A DNA stretch of 64,000 nucleotides from Pseudomonas sp. TTU2014-080ASC (lineage in GTDB: Bacteria; Pseudomonadota; Gammaproteobacteria; Pseudomonadales; Pseudomonadaceae): positions 310,001 to 374,000 of the forward strand of contig NZ_LKKK01000012.1 of the NCBI RefSeq assembly GCF_001446935.1, written 5' to 3'. A program made the translations under genes and the position numbers. The notes beneath the pieces are model-generated. The model was not told where the DNA came from and made no database searches. It saw nothing but the letters and a program-made list of their open reading frames with translations. This document shows positions 20,109-29,710 of this stretch, in pieces. The first letter of the stretch is position 1. The number at the start of each line of letters is the position of its first letter.

Positions 20109-21374
20109 ATGTCTTTTATCGCGGACTACGGCCTCGTATTGCTGCTGCTTGCCTGTTTATTCGGCTTCTTCATGGCTTGGGGCGTGGGTGCCAACGATGT
20201 GGCCAATGCCATGGGAACGTCGGTCGGCTCTAAGGCCCTGACCATCAAACAGGCGATTCTGATCGCCATGGTTTTCGAGTTCTGCGGGGCCTATCTGGCC
20301 GGTGGTGAAGTCACCGAAACCATCAAGAGTGGCATCGTTGATGCCTCACTGATCAGCCCTGAGTTGATGGTGCTGGGCATGATGTCAGCACTGCTGGCCG
20401 CGGGCAGCTGGCTGCTGATTGCCTCAACACGAGGCTGGCCGGTTTCCACCACACACACAATCGTGGGTGCGGTCATTGGCTTCGCTGCGGTAGGAATCTC
20501 ATTTGACGCTGTGCACTGGGGTGGCGTCGGCCCGATCGTGGCGAGCTGGGTGGTTACACCGGTGCTGGCTGGGATCATCTCCTTCATTCTGTTTACCAGC
20601 GTGCAGAAGCTGATCATCGACACCGACAACCCGTTCCAGAACGCCAAGCGTTATGTCCCGATGTACATGTTTATCACCGGCTTCGTCATCTCCCTGATGA
20701 CTATGACCAAAGGCCTGAAGCATGTTGGCCTGAACCTAACCGCAGGCCAGGGTTTCCTGCTGTCGCTGGGTATTGGTGCAGTGGTGATGCTGATTGGTAT
20801 AGCCCTACTCAAACGCGTCAAGGTGGATGAAGAGGCAGACAAAAACTTCCACTTCTCCAGTGTGGAGAAGGTGTTCGCTATCCTGATGATCTTCACCGCC
20901 TGCTCCATGGCCTTTGCCCACGGCTCAAACGACGTAGCCAATGCCGTCGGCCCGCTGGCAGCAATTGTTGAAGTGCTGCTCTCCGGCGGTGATGTGGCAA
21001 TCGGTGCCAAAGCCACCGTACCGGGCTGGGTGCTGCTGTTGGGCGCGATCGGTATCGTGGTGGGCCTGGCCACTTATGGCTATAAGGTGATTGCCACCAT
21101 TGGTAAGGAAATTACCGAACTGACCCCAAGCCGCGGCTTCGCCGCGGAGCTGGCCGCTGCCACCACCGTGGTCAGCGCTTCGGGCCTGGGCCTGCCGGTT
21201 TCCACCACCCATACGCTGGTCGGCGCCATTCTCGGCGTAGGCTTGGCACGTGGTATCGGCGCACTGAACTTGGGCATGATCGGTAAAATCTTCCTGTCTT
21301 GGGTTGTGACCCTGCCAGTTGGTGCCGTGCTGTCGATCATCTTCTTCACCATCCTCAGCGGCATCTTCCTCTGA
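20109..21374 (+). CDS. pitA: Low-affinity inorganic phosphate transporter (Pit family)
   Basis: This 421-residue PiT-family inner-membrane carrier has the duplicated family motif, first as GANDVANAMGTSVGSKALT near residue 29 and again as HGSNDVANAVGPLAA near residue 275. About ten hydrophobic segments surround a central hydrophilic stretch (KRVKVDEEADKNFHF). The family takes up metal-phosphate with protons. It is shorter than E. coli PitA (about 500 aa) and resembles the Pseudomonas forms paired with DUF47. The symbol is by family. Confidence 0.9.
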   Translation: MSFIADYGLVLLLLACLFGFFMAWGVGANDVANAMGTSVGSKALTIKQAILIAMVFEFCGAYLAGGEVTETIKSGIVDASLISPELMVLGMMSALLAAGSWLLIASTRGWPVSTTHTIVGAVIGFAAVGISFDAVHWGGVGPIVASWVVTPVLAGIISFILFTSVQKLIIDTDNPFQNAKRYVPMYMFITGFVISLMTMTKGLKHVGLNLTAGQGFLLSLGIGAVVMLIGIALLKRVKVDEEADKNFHFSSVEKVFAILMIFTACSMAFAHGSNDVANAVGPLAAIVEVLLSGGDVAIGAKATVPGWVLLLGAIGIVVGLATYGYKVIATIGKEITELTPSRGFAAELAAATTVVSASGLGLPVSTTHTLVGAILGVGLARGIGALNLGMIGKIFLSWVVTLPVGAVLSIIFFTILSGIFL

Positions 21375-21469
21375 TGCTGCCCGGCACGCTGGCTCTGCTG
21401 GCGTGCCGAACGGTTTCCCCTGTCGCTGCGAAGGCCCTATGATGGTCCTTCGCACGCGGAGACCGGTTC

Positions 21470-22618
21470 ATGCCTCTACCCTCTTTCAAAGATCAATTCG
21501 CCGCACTCATTGCTGCACCGTCAGTGAGCTGTACTCAACCCAATTGGGATCAGTCCAACCTCACCGTCATCGAATTGCTCAGCACCTGGCTCGCCGACCT
21601 TGGCTTTGCCTGCGAGATCCGGCAAGTAACTCCTGGCAAATACAACCTGCTCGCCACCTACGGCTCCGGCCCCGGCGGATTGGTTCTGGCCGGGCACAGT
21701 GACACGGTGCCATTTGATGCTGCGCTGTGGCAGACCGATCCGCTAAAGCTCACTGAGGTTGATGGCCGCTGGGTCGGACTGGGCAGTTGCGACATGAAAG
21801 GCTTTTTCGCTCTGATCATTGAGGCAGTAAAGCCGCTGCTGGATCAGCCGTTCAAACAGCCGCTGCTGATTCTGGCCACCTGCGATGAAGAAAGCTCCAT
21901 GTCTGGTGCCCGAGCACTGGCCGATGCCGGACGACCGCTTGGCCGAGCAGCAGTGATCGGCGAACCGACCGGACTGAAGCCCATCCGCCTGCACAAAGGC
22001 GTAATGATGGAGCGCATCGACATCCTCGGCCAGAGCGGCCACTCGTCCAACCCGGCACTGGGCCACAGCGCGCTGGAAGCCATGCAGGACGTGATGTTGG
22101 AGTTGCGCAACCTGCGCGGCGAGTGGCAGCAGAAGTACAACAACCCGCAATTCAGCGTGCCGCAGCCGACCCTGAACTTCGGCTGCATCCATGGTGGGGA
22201 TAACCCCAACCGCATCTGCGGGCAGTGTTCACTTGAGTTCGACCTGCGCCCTCTGCCGGGCATGCAGCCGGAGCAGTTGCGTGCGGCTATCCGCCAGAAG
22301 CTGCAACCGCTGGCCGAACAACATCAGGTGAAGATCGACTTCGCACCACTGTTCCCCAGCGTGCCGCCGTTTGAACAGACTGCCGATGCCGAATTGGTAC
22401 GCCTCGCCGAACAACTCACCGGCCATACTGCAACGGCAGTAGCATTCGGCACCGAAGCGCCTTATCTTCAACAACTTGGCTGCGAAACCCTGGTCCTGGG
22501 CCCTGGCGATATCGACTGCGCCCACCAACCCGGTGAATACTTGGAAATGTCACGCTTGCAGCCTACTGTGCGTCTACTGCAACAATTGATCGGCCACTAT
22601 TGCCTGCAACCGGCCTGA
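21470..22618 (+). CDS. argE: Acetylornithine deacetylase ArgE
   Basis: This 382-residue M20-family metallopeptidase removes acetate from N-acetylornithine. The metal ligands appear as AGHSDTVPFD and GSCDMKGFFAL, with the catalytic Glu in TCDEESSMSGA and the dimerisation-domain region HKGVMMERIDILGQSGHSSNP. It lies 125 bases before argA in the same direction, as in other pseudomonads. The long gap carries a possible leader ORF. Confidence 0.93.
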   Translation: MPLPSFKDQFAALIAAPSVSCTQPNWDQSNLTVIELLSTWLADLGFACEIRQVTPGKYNLLATYGSGPGGLVLAGHSDTVPFDAALWQTDPLKLTEVDGRWVGLGSCDMKGFFALIIEAVKPLLDQPFKQPLLILATCDEESSMSGARALADAGRPLGRAAVIGEPTGLKPIRLHKGVMMERIDILGQSGHSSNPALGHSALEAMQDVMLELRNLRGEWQQKYNNPQFSVPQPTLNFGCIHGGDNPNRICGQCSLEFDLRPLPGMQPEQLRAAIRQKLQPLAEQHQVKIDFAPLFPSVPPFEQTADAELVRLAEQLTGHTATAVAFGTEAPYLQQLGCETLVLGPGDIDCAHQPGEYLEMSRLQPTVRLLQQLIGHYCLQPA

Positions 22619-22636
22619 AACCTGACCAACCGAGGA

Positions 22637-22723
22637 ATAAACGCGTGAAGCTGCCCCAACTGCGACGATAACTCCCGCCCTGGCTGCCGCCCGGCGCTGC
22701 TGCGCCATCACCTTCGCGTTTAT
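22637..22723 (+). promoter_or_regulatory. Structured leader of argA with a short ORF
   Basis: The argE-argA gap has a 9-base long-range inverted repeat, ATAAACGCG (22637-22645) and CGCGTTTAT (22715-22723). Inside it is a second perfect hairpin, GGCGC/GCGCC (22693-22706). The first arm includes the start codon of an 8-codon ORF. The layout resembles an attenuator leader, but no U-run terminator follows, so control of translation or Rho access would be more likely than classic attenuation. Confidence 0.45.
22645..22671 (+). CDS. Possible argA leader peptide, 8 aa
   Basis: GTG at 22645, preceded by GAGG at 9-10 bases, opens a frame reading MKLPQLRR and then TAA. It ends in two consecutive CGA arginine codons, a rare codon in GC-rich pseudomonads, directly before the stop. 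Sitting in the leader of the first arginine-biosynthesis gene, it looks like an arginine-sensing uORF. Being so short, it could arise by chance; conservation in relatives would decide. Confidence 0.4.
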   Translation: MKLPQLRR

Positions 22724-22743
22724 CCCCGATACAGGTTCAAATC

Positions 22744-24042
22744 ATGCAAGATCACGTCAATTGGCTACGTAATGCCTCCCCTTACATCAACTCTCACCGG
22801 GACTGCACCTTTGTGGTCATGCTGCCTGGCGAAGGGGTAGCTCATCCGAATTTCGGCAATATCGTTCACGACATTGTCCTGCTGCACAGTCTCGGCGTAC
22901 GTCTGGTGCTTGTGCATGGCTCACGCCCGCAAATCGAATCGCGCCTGAACAATAAAGGCCTCACACCGCACTACCACAACAACCTGCGCATCACCGATGC
23001 ACCGACGCTGGAGTGTGTGATCGAAGCGGTCGGGCACCTGCGTATCGCCATCGAAGCACGCTTATCGATGGACATGGCGCGCTCGCCGATGCAAGGCTCA
23101 CGCCTGCGCATCACCAGCGGCAACTTTGTGACGGCACGGCCGATTGGCGTGCTGGACGGCATCGACTTTCACCACACCGGCGAAGTCCGCCGGATCGACC
23201 GCAAAGGCATTAACCGTCAGCTGGATGAGCGCAGCATCGTGCTGCTGTCGCCGCTCGGCTACTCACCGACCGGGGAAATCTTCAACCTGGCCTGTGAAGA
23301 CGTTGCCACCCGCGCGGCGATTGAGCTCAAAGCCGAAAAGCTGATTCTGTTTGGCGAAGAGTCCGGCCTGCTCGACGAAAGTGGCAAACTGGTACGGGAG
23401 CTGCGCCCGCAACAGGTACCCGCCCATCTCAAGCGCTTGGGCGACAGTTACCAGGGCGAGCTGCTGGACGCTGCCGCCGAAGCCTGCAAGGGCGGCGTGC
23501 GCCGCAGTCACATCGTCAGCTACATTGAAGATGGTGCCATGCTCAGTGAACTGTTCACCCGTACCGGTAACGGCACGCTGGTGGCGCAGGAGCAGTTTGA
23601 GTCCGTGCGCGAGGCTACCATTGAAGATGTCGGCGGCCTGATTGAGCTGATCACTCCGTTGGAGGATCAGGGCATCTTGGTGCGTCGTTCGCGGGAAGTG
23701 CTGGAGCGCGAGATTGAGCAGTTCACCATTGTCGAACGCGAAGGGCTGATCATTTCCTGTGCGGCGCTGTACCCAATTGCCGACTCAGACAGCGGCGAGC
23801 TGGCCTGCCTGGCTGTGAACCCGGCCTACCGTCACGGCGGGCGCGGAGATCAACTGCTGGAGCGCATCGAACAGCGGGCGCGGGCCATGGGCCTGAAAAA
23901 GCTGTTTGTGCTCACCACCCGCACTGCGCACTGGTTCCGTGAGCGCGGCTTCGAGCCCAGCAGCGTTGATCGCCTGCCAGCAGCGCGGGCATCGCTGTAC
24001 AACTTCCAGCGTAATTCGCAGGTGTTTGAAAAGCCGCTGTAA
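22744..24042 (+). CDS. argA: N-acetylglutamate synthase ArgA
   Basis: This 432-residue enzyme makes N-acetylglutamate from glutamate and acetyl-CoA, the first step of arginine synthesis. The amino-acid-kinase-like domain (about residues 1-280), the site of arginine feedback binding in the family, contains RLVLVHGSRPQIESRLN. The C-terminal GNAT domain contains LAVNPAYRHGGRGDQLLERIEQRA, the acetyl-CoA loop. Length and domain order match the classical pseudomonad enzyme. Confidence 0.95.
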   Translation: MQDHVNWLRNASPYINSHRDCTFVVMLPGEGVAHPNFGNIVHDIVLLHSLGVRLVLVHGSRPQIESRLNNKGLTPHYHNNLRITDAPTLECVIEAVGHLRIAIEARLSMDMARSPMQGSRLRITSGNFVTARPIGVLDGIDFHHTGEVRRIDRKGINRQLDERSIVLLSPLGYSPTGEIFNLACEDVATRAAIELKAEKLILFGEESGLLDESGKLVRELRPQQVPAHLKRLGDSYQGELLDAAAEACKGGVRRSHIVSYIEDGAMLSELFTRTGNGTLVAQEQFESVREATIEDVGGLIELITPLEDQGILVRRSREVLEREIEQFTIVEREGLIISCAALYPIADSDSGELACLAVNPAYRHGGRGDQLLERIEQRARAMGLKKLFVLTTRTAHWFRERGFEPSSVDRLPAARASLYNFQRNSQVFEKPL

Positions 24043-24229
24043 CACTCATCGGTGGGTAATCTGCTGCGCAGACTTACAGCACCCTACAGGACGCGGCCAT
24101 CTTGTAGATACGTAGGGTGGGTGACGCTGTTTTCATCCACCAGCGGTAGCGCTGACACCCCGGATAACGCCCACGGCTAATCCAAGCTACGGACTGTTTG
24201 CAGGCACGGGCTCATCACCCCATTCGTGC

Positions 24230-24871
24230 TTACACCAAAGGCGAGGGACGCTTGGGCAGGTGTGGCGGCAGGTACAAGCTCAGGTAGGCATCGAACACGC
24301 GCATACCTTCCTCGGCCATGCGCGGCGTGACTTCGTCATGCAGCTGCACAGAGCGGGCGTAAACCCGATCGCCCAACTCCATCGCCAACGCAAACACGTC
24401 CACATCTTCCGGCAATTGCGGCAGCGGGAAGTGACGCTCGAATAACGCCTGCATCAGTTGCCCCAACTCCAGATCATGCTGACGGTCTGCCTGATTGATC
24501 TCGGCTAATCCATGCTGAGCCAAAATCAACTGACGTGCAGCGGCATCCTTGGCGTAAATGGCCAACATCCGCTGCTCTACGATCCGCGACAGATCACGCC
24601 AATTATTCAGGGTGTCATGCGACACCGGCTCCAACAAGCACGCTCGAAAAGCGCTGTGGATGTCTGCAACTAATGCTTCAAGCAGCAGCGGCACACTGGC
24701 AAAGAAGTGATAAACCGAAGACGGCGGAATCCCCGCGCGCTCCGCAACGCTGTAGATCGACAGCGCCGCAACGCCCTGTTCAGTGAGCAGCTCGCGGGCC
24801 GCCCCAAGAATCCCGGCGATGCGGGTCTGGCTGCTGGCTCGTGGCTTGCGGACAGTGGGAGTGCGCGACAT
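24230..24871 (-). CDS. TetR/AcrR family transcriptional regulator
   Basis: This 213-residue TetR-type regulator has an N-terminal helix-turn-helix at about residues 15-65 (ILGAARELLTEQGVAALSIYSVAERAGIPPSSVYHFFASVP). The C-terminal ligand domain is not diagnostic. It lies convergent with argA, and nothing next to it is an obvious efflux or enzyme target. The gap 24043-24229 before it has only degenerate palindromic sequence (GGTGG...CCACC type). Confidence 0.88.
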   Translation of the reverse strand: MSRTPTVRKPRASSQTRIAGILGAARELLTEQGVAALSIYSVAERAGIPPSSVYHFFASVPLLLEALVADIHSAFRACLLEPVSHDTLNNWRDLSRIVEQRMLAIYAKDAAARQLILAQHGLAEINQADRQHDLELGQLMQALFERHFPLPQLPEDVDVFALAMELGDRVYARSVQLHDEVTPRMAEEGMRVFDAYLSLYLPPHLPKRPSPLV

Positions 24872-24940
24872 GAATCAACCCGAAAATGATGGACGCCGTA
24901 TTGGACGCCAGCCTGTACGTCCGCCGCAAGTCTGGCCAGC

Positions 24941-26380
24941 CTAAAGGCTGACCACTTTGTTACGCCCGGTCGATTTGGCCTGATACAGCGCCTGATCCGA
25001 ACTGATCAGCATTTGCCGCAGCGTCATGCTCGCCTTAGGCTGCCAACACACGCCGATACTTACGGTGATGGAAATGGTATCGCCCACCTCCAGGGTAATC
25101 AGCTGCTTCTGTACCTCATCGCAGAGGCGCTGGGCGATGGACATCGTCTCTTCGTAGGTAACACCGGACATCAGCACCGCAAACTCTTCGCCGCCCAAAC
25201 GTCCAAGCAGGTCGCGCTTGCGCAGCAGCGGTTTGATCGCTGCCGCAAACGCCATCAGCGCCTGGTCACCCATCGGATGGCCGTAGCGGTCATTAATGCT
25301 TTTGAAGTGATCGATATCTAGCATCAGCATCGCAACACTCATTCCGCGCTGCTTTTGCTGGGCGATGCGCACCTCACTGCGCGCCATAAACGGCGTACGC
25401 AGCAGGCAACCAGTCAGCGCATCGTGATTAGCCGCGTGGTCCAGCGTACGCAGCAGCTCTTCGCGGGCACTGTTGATCGAAGCCACCATGATCGGGCCAA
25501 GCACCAGGAAGGTCACGCCCAAGCGGATGGAAACCGTCGAGGCGATATCAGTGCCAGTATTCGTAGCATCCAGACTGAAGGCCACCGCAATCAGGTAGAC
25601 GGTGCTAACAGCACCGGTCAGCAATACCGTGCTGAACAGACTGTAGCTCAGCGCACACCACAACAACGCAGGGACCGGAAAGGCAATCGCCCCTGGCCCA
25701 CCGATGCTAAAGCTGGCAGCCAGCGACAGAATCAACGCAACAATCGGCAAGCCACGCCGCCATTCCACTGTCCAACGGCGGATTGAACGCGCCGGATTCA
25801 GCGCCGCCAGCGCCCACACCGGTGCAGTCAGCATGATCGGCAATACCACCAGACTGTTAACCAGCTCAGTGGAGAACCAGAGCAGAACCCCTGTGGACAC
25901 TTCGTGGCCGAAATACACCGGGGTAATCCCACCACCTACAGCACCGCTACAGGCAGCCATCACCACGCAGATGGAGAACATGTACAACACCGACTGCGGC
26001 CGCAGCAGCTTGCGGTCGGCCGGGTCCAGTCGGCTGAACAAATAACAACCAGTCAGGACACCGCTCATGTTGGCGGCAGTCATCCACAAGGTCATTTCCA
26101 GCCCGCCGCCGGTCAGGAAATCGGCGGACAGATAGCCCACCAGCGCCGCAAGCCAGCCAGTTGGCGTGGCCATGTTCGGACAGCGCACCATAAGCCCAAG
26201 CAGAATGGCGTTCGCAGGCCAGAATGCGGCTAAGAAATCGAAGGGACGGGTCAGGATGCCAAACAGGCTAGCTGAAAAAACCACAGCGGCTACAATAAGC
26301 GCCGCACCCAGATGACGATATACAAACTCTGTGTTGCGAGGCTTTTCCAGCGCCTCGTTCATATTCTTATCAACAGCCAT
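24941..26380 (-). CDS. MASE1-GGDEF membrane diguanylate cyclase
   Basis: This 479-residue protein has about eight membrane segments (MASE1 sensor, about residues 20-300) followed by a GGDEF domain (about 315-479). The catalytic motif is the active variant GGEEF in LLGRLGGEEFAVL. The preceding NHDALTGCLLRTPFM and the DIDHFKSINDRYGHPMGDQAL loop are intact, so cyclic-di-GMP synthesis is expected. No RxxD inhibitory site is visible at the usual place. The start at 26380 is chosen because a longer frame would run through the trpA terminator. Confidence 0.87.
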   Translation of the reverse strand: MAVDKNMNEALEKPRNTEFVYRHLGAALIVAAVVFSASLFGILTRPFDFLAAFWPANAILLGLMVRCPNMATPTGWLAALVGYLSADFLTGGGLEMTLWMTAANMSGVLTGCYLFSRLDPADRKLLRPQSVLYMFSICVVMAACSGAVGGGITPVYFGHEVSTGVLLWFSTELVNSLVVLPIMLTAPVWALAALNPARSIRRWTVEWRRGLPIVALILSLAASFSIGGPGAIAFPVPALLWCALSYSLFSTVLLTGAVSTVYLIAVAFSLDATNTGTDIASTVSIRLGVTFLVLGPIMVASINSAREELLRTLDHAANHDALTGCLLRTPFMARSEVRIAQQKQRGMSVAMLMLDIDHFKSINDRYGHPMGDQALMAFAAAIKPLLRKRDLLGRLGGEEFAVLMSGVTYEETMSIAQRLCDEVQKQLITLEVGDTISITVSIGVCWQPKASMTLRQMLISSDQALYQAKSTGRNKVVSL

Positions 26381-26469
26381 CAGGACACCAGATTGCACCC
26401 GTTGCGCCAGCCGAGTGGAGCCTGTAGAAATACCCCAGAACCCCACAACACCCTTCAGCCAGCGGGATA

Positions 26470-26508
26470 CGGGCAAAAGAAAGCCCGGCTGCGTTATTGC
26501 AGCCGGGC
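26470..26508 (-). terminator. Terminator of trpBA
   Basis: GCCCGGCTGC and GCAGCCGGGC flank a 6-base loop. On the reverse strand the stem is followed by CTTTCTTTT, the proper orientation for trpBA, whose trpA stop is about 75 bases upstream. Confidence 0.75.
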
Positions 26509-26584
26509 GATCATAGCGCAATCACCTGATATTTTGGTATCAGAGTGCTAGATACTATTGCCAAACCCTATGGGACTTCGGGCT

Positions 26585-27391
26585 TCAGCGAGCCGTGCGA
26601 ACACCCTCGGCCAGTGCGCTGCACAGCTTAAGCACGCCCTGTACAGCTTGTGGTTTATCGGCAGCAGTAGCGATCTGGTCGATCAGCGCTGAGCCCACCA
26701 CCACACCATCAGCCAGTCGGGCGATGGTCGCCGCGTGTTCCGGCGTGCGGATGCCAAAGCCGATGCACAGCGGCAAGTCAGTGTGACGGCGCAGGCGTGC
26801 AACCGCTTCCTGCACATGCTCAACCGTCGCCGAACCGGCACCGGTTACACCGGCAACGGACACGTAATAAACGAAGCCCGAGCTGCCATCCAGCACCACC
26901 GGCAGACGCTTGTCGTCGGTGGTCGGGGTGGTCAGGCGAATAAAGTCGATGCCCGCAGCCTGAGCCGGGTCGCACAGATCAGCGTTGTGCTCCGGCGGCA
27001 GGTCGACCACGATCAGGCCATCCACACCAGCCTCTTTAGCATCGGCAATAAAGCGATCAACGCCATAGTGGTGAATCGGGTTGAAGTAGCCCATCAGCAC
27101 CAGCGGCGTGTTCTGCTCACCCTTGCGGAATTCGCGGACCATCTCCAGGGTTTTCGCCAGATTCTGGCCATTGCCCAACGCACGGATGTTGGCCAGCTGA
27201 ATCGCCGGGCCGTCAGCCATTGGGTCGGTGAACGGCATGCCCAGTTCGATCACATCAGCACCCGCCGCTGGCAGGCCTTTGAGGATTTCCAGCGAGGTGG
27301 CGTAATCCGGGTCGCCGGCGGTGATGAAGGTCACCAGTGCGGCGCGGTTTTCTTGCTTAAGCTCGGCAAAACGGGTCTGCAGGCGGCTCAT
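26585..27391 (-). CDS. trpA: Tryptophan synthase alpha subunit TrpA
   Basis: This 268-residue TIM-barrel subunit cleaves indole-3-glycerol phosphate and passes indole to TrpB. The catalytic Glu is in [19 protein letters not shown] and the Asp in [14 protein letters not shown]. The phosphate-binding end reads [26 protein letters not shown]. Its ATG overlaps the trpB stop by one base (TAATG), showing translational coupling. Confidence 0.97.
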   Translation of the reverse strand: MSRLQTRFAELKQENRAALVTFITAGDPDYATSLEILKGLPAAGADVIELGMPFTDPMADGPAIQLANIRALGNGQNLAKTLEMVREFRKGEQNTPLVLMGYFNPIHHYGVDRFIADAKEAGVDGLIVVDLPPEHNADLCDPAQAAGIDFIRLTTPTTDDKRLPVVLDGSSGFVYYVSVAGVTGAGSATVEHVQEAVARLRRHTDLPLCIGFGIRTPEHAATIARLADGVVVGSALIDQIATAADKPQAVQGVLKLCSALAEGVRTAR

Positions 27392-28605
27392 TAGTGGTTC
27401 TCCTGCTGATCAAGATCCAGGTGATGCATAACGGTTTGCATGTCTTTGTCGCCACGGCCGGACAGGTTGATCACCATGATGTGATCCTTCGGCAGGGTCG
27501 GCGCACGTTTGAAGGCTTCGGCCAAGGCGTGGGAGCTTTCCAGCGCCGGGATGATGCCTTCGTAACGGCAGCAGGTGTGGAAGGCTTTCAGCGCTTCATC
27601 GTCAGTCACGGAGGTGTACTCAACACGGCCGACGTCATGCAACCAGGCGTGTTCCGGGCCAATGCCGGGGTAATCGAGACCAGCCGAGATCGAGTGAGCG
27701 TCGATGATCTGGCCGTCGTCATCCTGCAGCAAGAAGGTACGGTTGCCGTGCAGCACGCCCGGCTCACCGCCATTCAGGCTGGCCGCATGCTTGCCGGTTT
27801 CGATGCCGTAACCAGCAGCTTCAACACCGACGATTTTCACGTCTTTATCATCGAGGAATTCGTGGAACAGGCCGATGGCGTTGGAGCCACCGCCAATGCA
27901 CGCCACCAGACTGTCCGGTAGACGGCCTTCGTGCTCCAGAATCTGTGCGCGGGTTTCGCGGCCAATTACCGCCTGGAAGTCGCGCACCATTTGCGGATAC
28001 GGGTGCGGACCGGCCACGGTGCCGATCATGTAGAAGGTGTTGTGGACGTTGGTCACCCAGTCACGCAGGGCTTCGTTCATCGCATCTTTCAGAGTGCCGG
28101 TACCGGCTACGACCGGGATCACGGTGGCGCCCAGCAGCTTCATGCGGAAGACGTTGGCCTGCTGACGGTCAATGTCAGTGGTGCCCATGAAGATCACGCA
28201 ATCCATACCGAAACGTGCCGCCACAGTGGCAGTGGCCACACCATGCATGCCCGCGCCGGTCTCAGCGATGATGCGCTTTTTGCCCATGCGTTTGGCCAAC
28301 AGAATCTGGCCAATGCAGTTGTTGATCTTGTGCGCGCCGGTGTGGTTCAGCTCTTCACGCTTGAAGTAAATCTTCGCCCCACCAAAGTGCTCACTCAGAC
28401 GCTCAGCATGGTACAGCGGGCTCGGACGGCCGACGAAATCACGCTGGTAGTAAGCCAGCTCTTTAAGGAACTCAGGATCAGCCTTAGCCTTTTCGTATTC
28501 AGCAGCCAGATCGTGGATCAGCGGCATCAGGGTTTCGGCGACATACTGGCCGCCGAAGCTGCCAAACAGCCCTTTGGCATCAGGACCGGTGCGGAAGGAC
28601 GACAT
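27391..28605 (-). CDS. trpB: Tryptophan synthase beta subunit TrpB
   Basis: This 404-residue PLP enzyme condenses indole and serine to tryptophan. The PLP lysine is in [19 protein letters not shown] sequence (here [15 protein letters not shown]), and the phosphate loop is in [15 protein letters not shown]. The ATG at 28605 ([10 protein letters not shown]) is chosen because AGGAG is 7 bases upstream of it but only one base from the alternative ATG at 28611. It lies divergent from trpI, the arrangement in pseudomonads where TrpI with indoleglycerol phosphate activates trpBA. Confidence 0.96.
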   Translation of the reverse strand: MSSFRTGPDAKGLFGSFGGQYVAETLMPLIHDLAAEYEKAKADPEFLKELAYYQRDFVGRPSPLYHAERLSEHFGGAKIYFKREELNHTGAHKINNCIGQILLAKRMGKKRIIAETGAGMHGVATATVAARFGMDCVIFMGTTDIDRQQANVFRMKLLGATVIPVVAGTGTLKDAMNEALRDWVTNVHNTFYMIGTVAGPHPYPQMVRDFQAVIGRETRAQILEHEGRLPDSLVACIGGGSNAIGLFHEFLDDKDVKIVGVEAAGYGIETGKHAASLNGGEPGVLHGNRTFLLQDDDGQIIDAHSISAGLDYPGIGPEHAWLHDVGRVEYTSVTDDEALKAFHTCCRYEGIIPALESSHALAEAFKRAPTLPKDHIMVINLSGRGDKDMQTVMHHLDLDQQENH

Positions 28606-28689
28606 GAACATTCTCCTGTGAATTCAGACCCGGCCGGGTAAAGCGCGAGTAATGGCGGCAAGGATAAAGCTGCGCAGCCTTTGGCAAAA

Positions 28690-28702
28690 GCGATAAGATC
28701 GC
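28690..28702. promoter_or_regulatory. Dyad in the trpB-trpI divergent region
   Basis: GCGAT-AAG-ATCGC is a perfect 5-bp dyad about 26 bases before the trpI start and 85 bases before trpB. It is a candidate part of the TrpI operator, by location only. Confidence 0.35.
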
Positions 28703-28727
28703 CTCAATCTGTTAGGAAAACTCACAC

Positions 28728-29615
28728 ATGAGCCAGGACCTTCCACCGCTTAACGCCCTGCGCGCCTTCGAATCAGCCGCCCGTTTAGGCAGCGTAAGCC
28801 GTGCTGCGGACGAACTGCACGTCACACATGGCGCGATCAGCCGGCAAATTCGGCAGCTGGAGGAACACCTCGGCCTGAGCCTGTTCAGCAAGGAAGGTCG
28901 CGGCCTTAAACTCACAGATCAGGGGATTCGCTTGCGGGATGTGAGCAGTGAAATGTTCAGCCGCCTGCGCAGCACCTGCCTCGACTTGCAGCAGGATCGC
29001 GCTGATGCACCCTTCGTCCTCGCTTGCCCTGGCAGCCTGCTCGCCCGTTGGTTTATCCCACGACTGGACCGCCTCAACCGTGAACTGCCCGAGCTGCGCC
29101 TACAACTGTCGGCCAGTGAGGGCGAACTGAATCCACGCCGCAGCGGTATCAACGCCACACTCTGGTATGCCGAGCCGCCTTGGCCTGCGGACATGCAGGT
29201 GTATGAACTGGCCGCAGAACGCATTGGCCCAGTTTTAAGTCCGCGCTTCAGCCGTTATGAAGCCCTGCATCAGGCTCCTGCTGCAGCCTTGCTGAATGAG
29301 CCGCTGCTGCACACCATCTCCCGCCCGCAGGCTTGGCCGAGCTGGGCATCGAGCAATGGACTGGATGCCTCGGCGCTCAAACTCGGACAAGGTTTCGAGC
29401 ACTTGTATTACCTGCTCGAAGCGGCTGCCGCCGGTCTGGGCGTGGCAATTGCCCCACAACAACTGGTGGCAGACGACCTAGCCGCCGGTCGGCTGATCGC
29501 ACCGTGGGGTTTTGTCCCGGCCTCGGCCCATCTGGCGTTGTGGGTGCCGGGCAGGCAAATGGACAAGCGTGCGCAACTGCTCGCAGACTGGCTGCGCCGC
29601 GAATTAAACGGATAA
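28728..29615 (+). CDS. trpI: LysR-type regulator TrpI
   Basis: This 295-residue LysR-family regulator has a winged helix at residues 1-65 ([44 protein letters not shown]) and a periplasmic-binding-like effector domain. The opening and its place opposite trpBA identify it as TrpI, the indoleglycerol-phosphate-responsive activator of trpBA that also represses itself. TAGGAAA precedes the ATG. GcvA-type paralogues share the opening, so identity rests on context. Confidence 0.9.
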   Translation: MSQDLPPLNALRAFESAARLGSVSRAADELHVTHGAISRQIRQLEEHLGLSLFSKEGRGLKLTDQGIRLRDVSSEMFSRLRSTCLDLQQDRADAPFVLACPGSLLARWFIPRLDRLNRELPELRLQLSASEGELNPRRSGINATLWYAEPPWPADMQVYELAAERIGPVLSPRFSRYEALHQAPAAALLNEPLLHTISRPQAWPSWASSNGLDASALKLGQGFEHLYYLLEAAAAGLGVAIAPQQLVADDLAAGRLIAPWGFVPASAHLALWVPGRQMDKRAQLLADWLRRELNG

Positions 29616-29710
29616 AAACCCGAACAGGGGTTGGAATCGCCTTTTAAAGCCCTACTATGCAACTCAGGTATTGATGCAATTCGGCATCACACAGCATTAC
29701 AGGTGTTCTG

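Noticed and set aside
24043..24229. Possible small gene or RNA between argA and the TetR gene
   Set aside because: Only degenerate palindromic, REP-like sequence is seen; no frame with a start and ribosome site.
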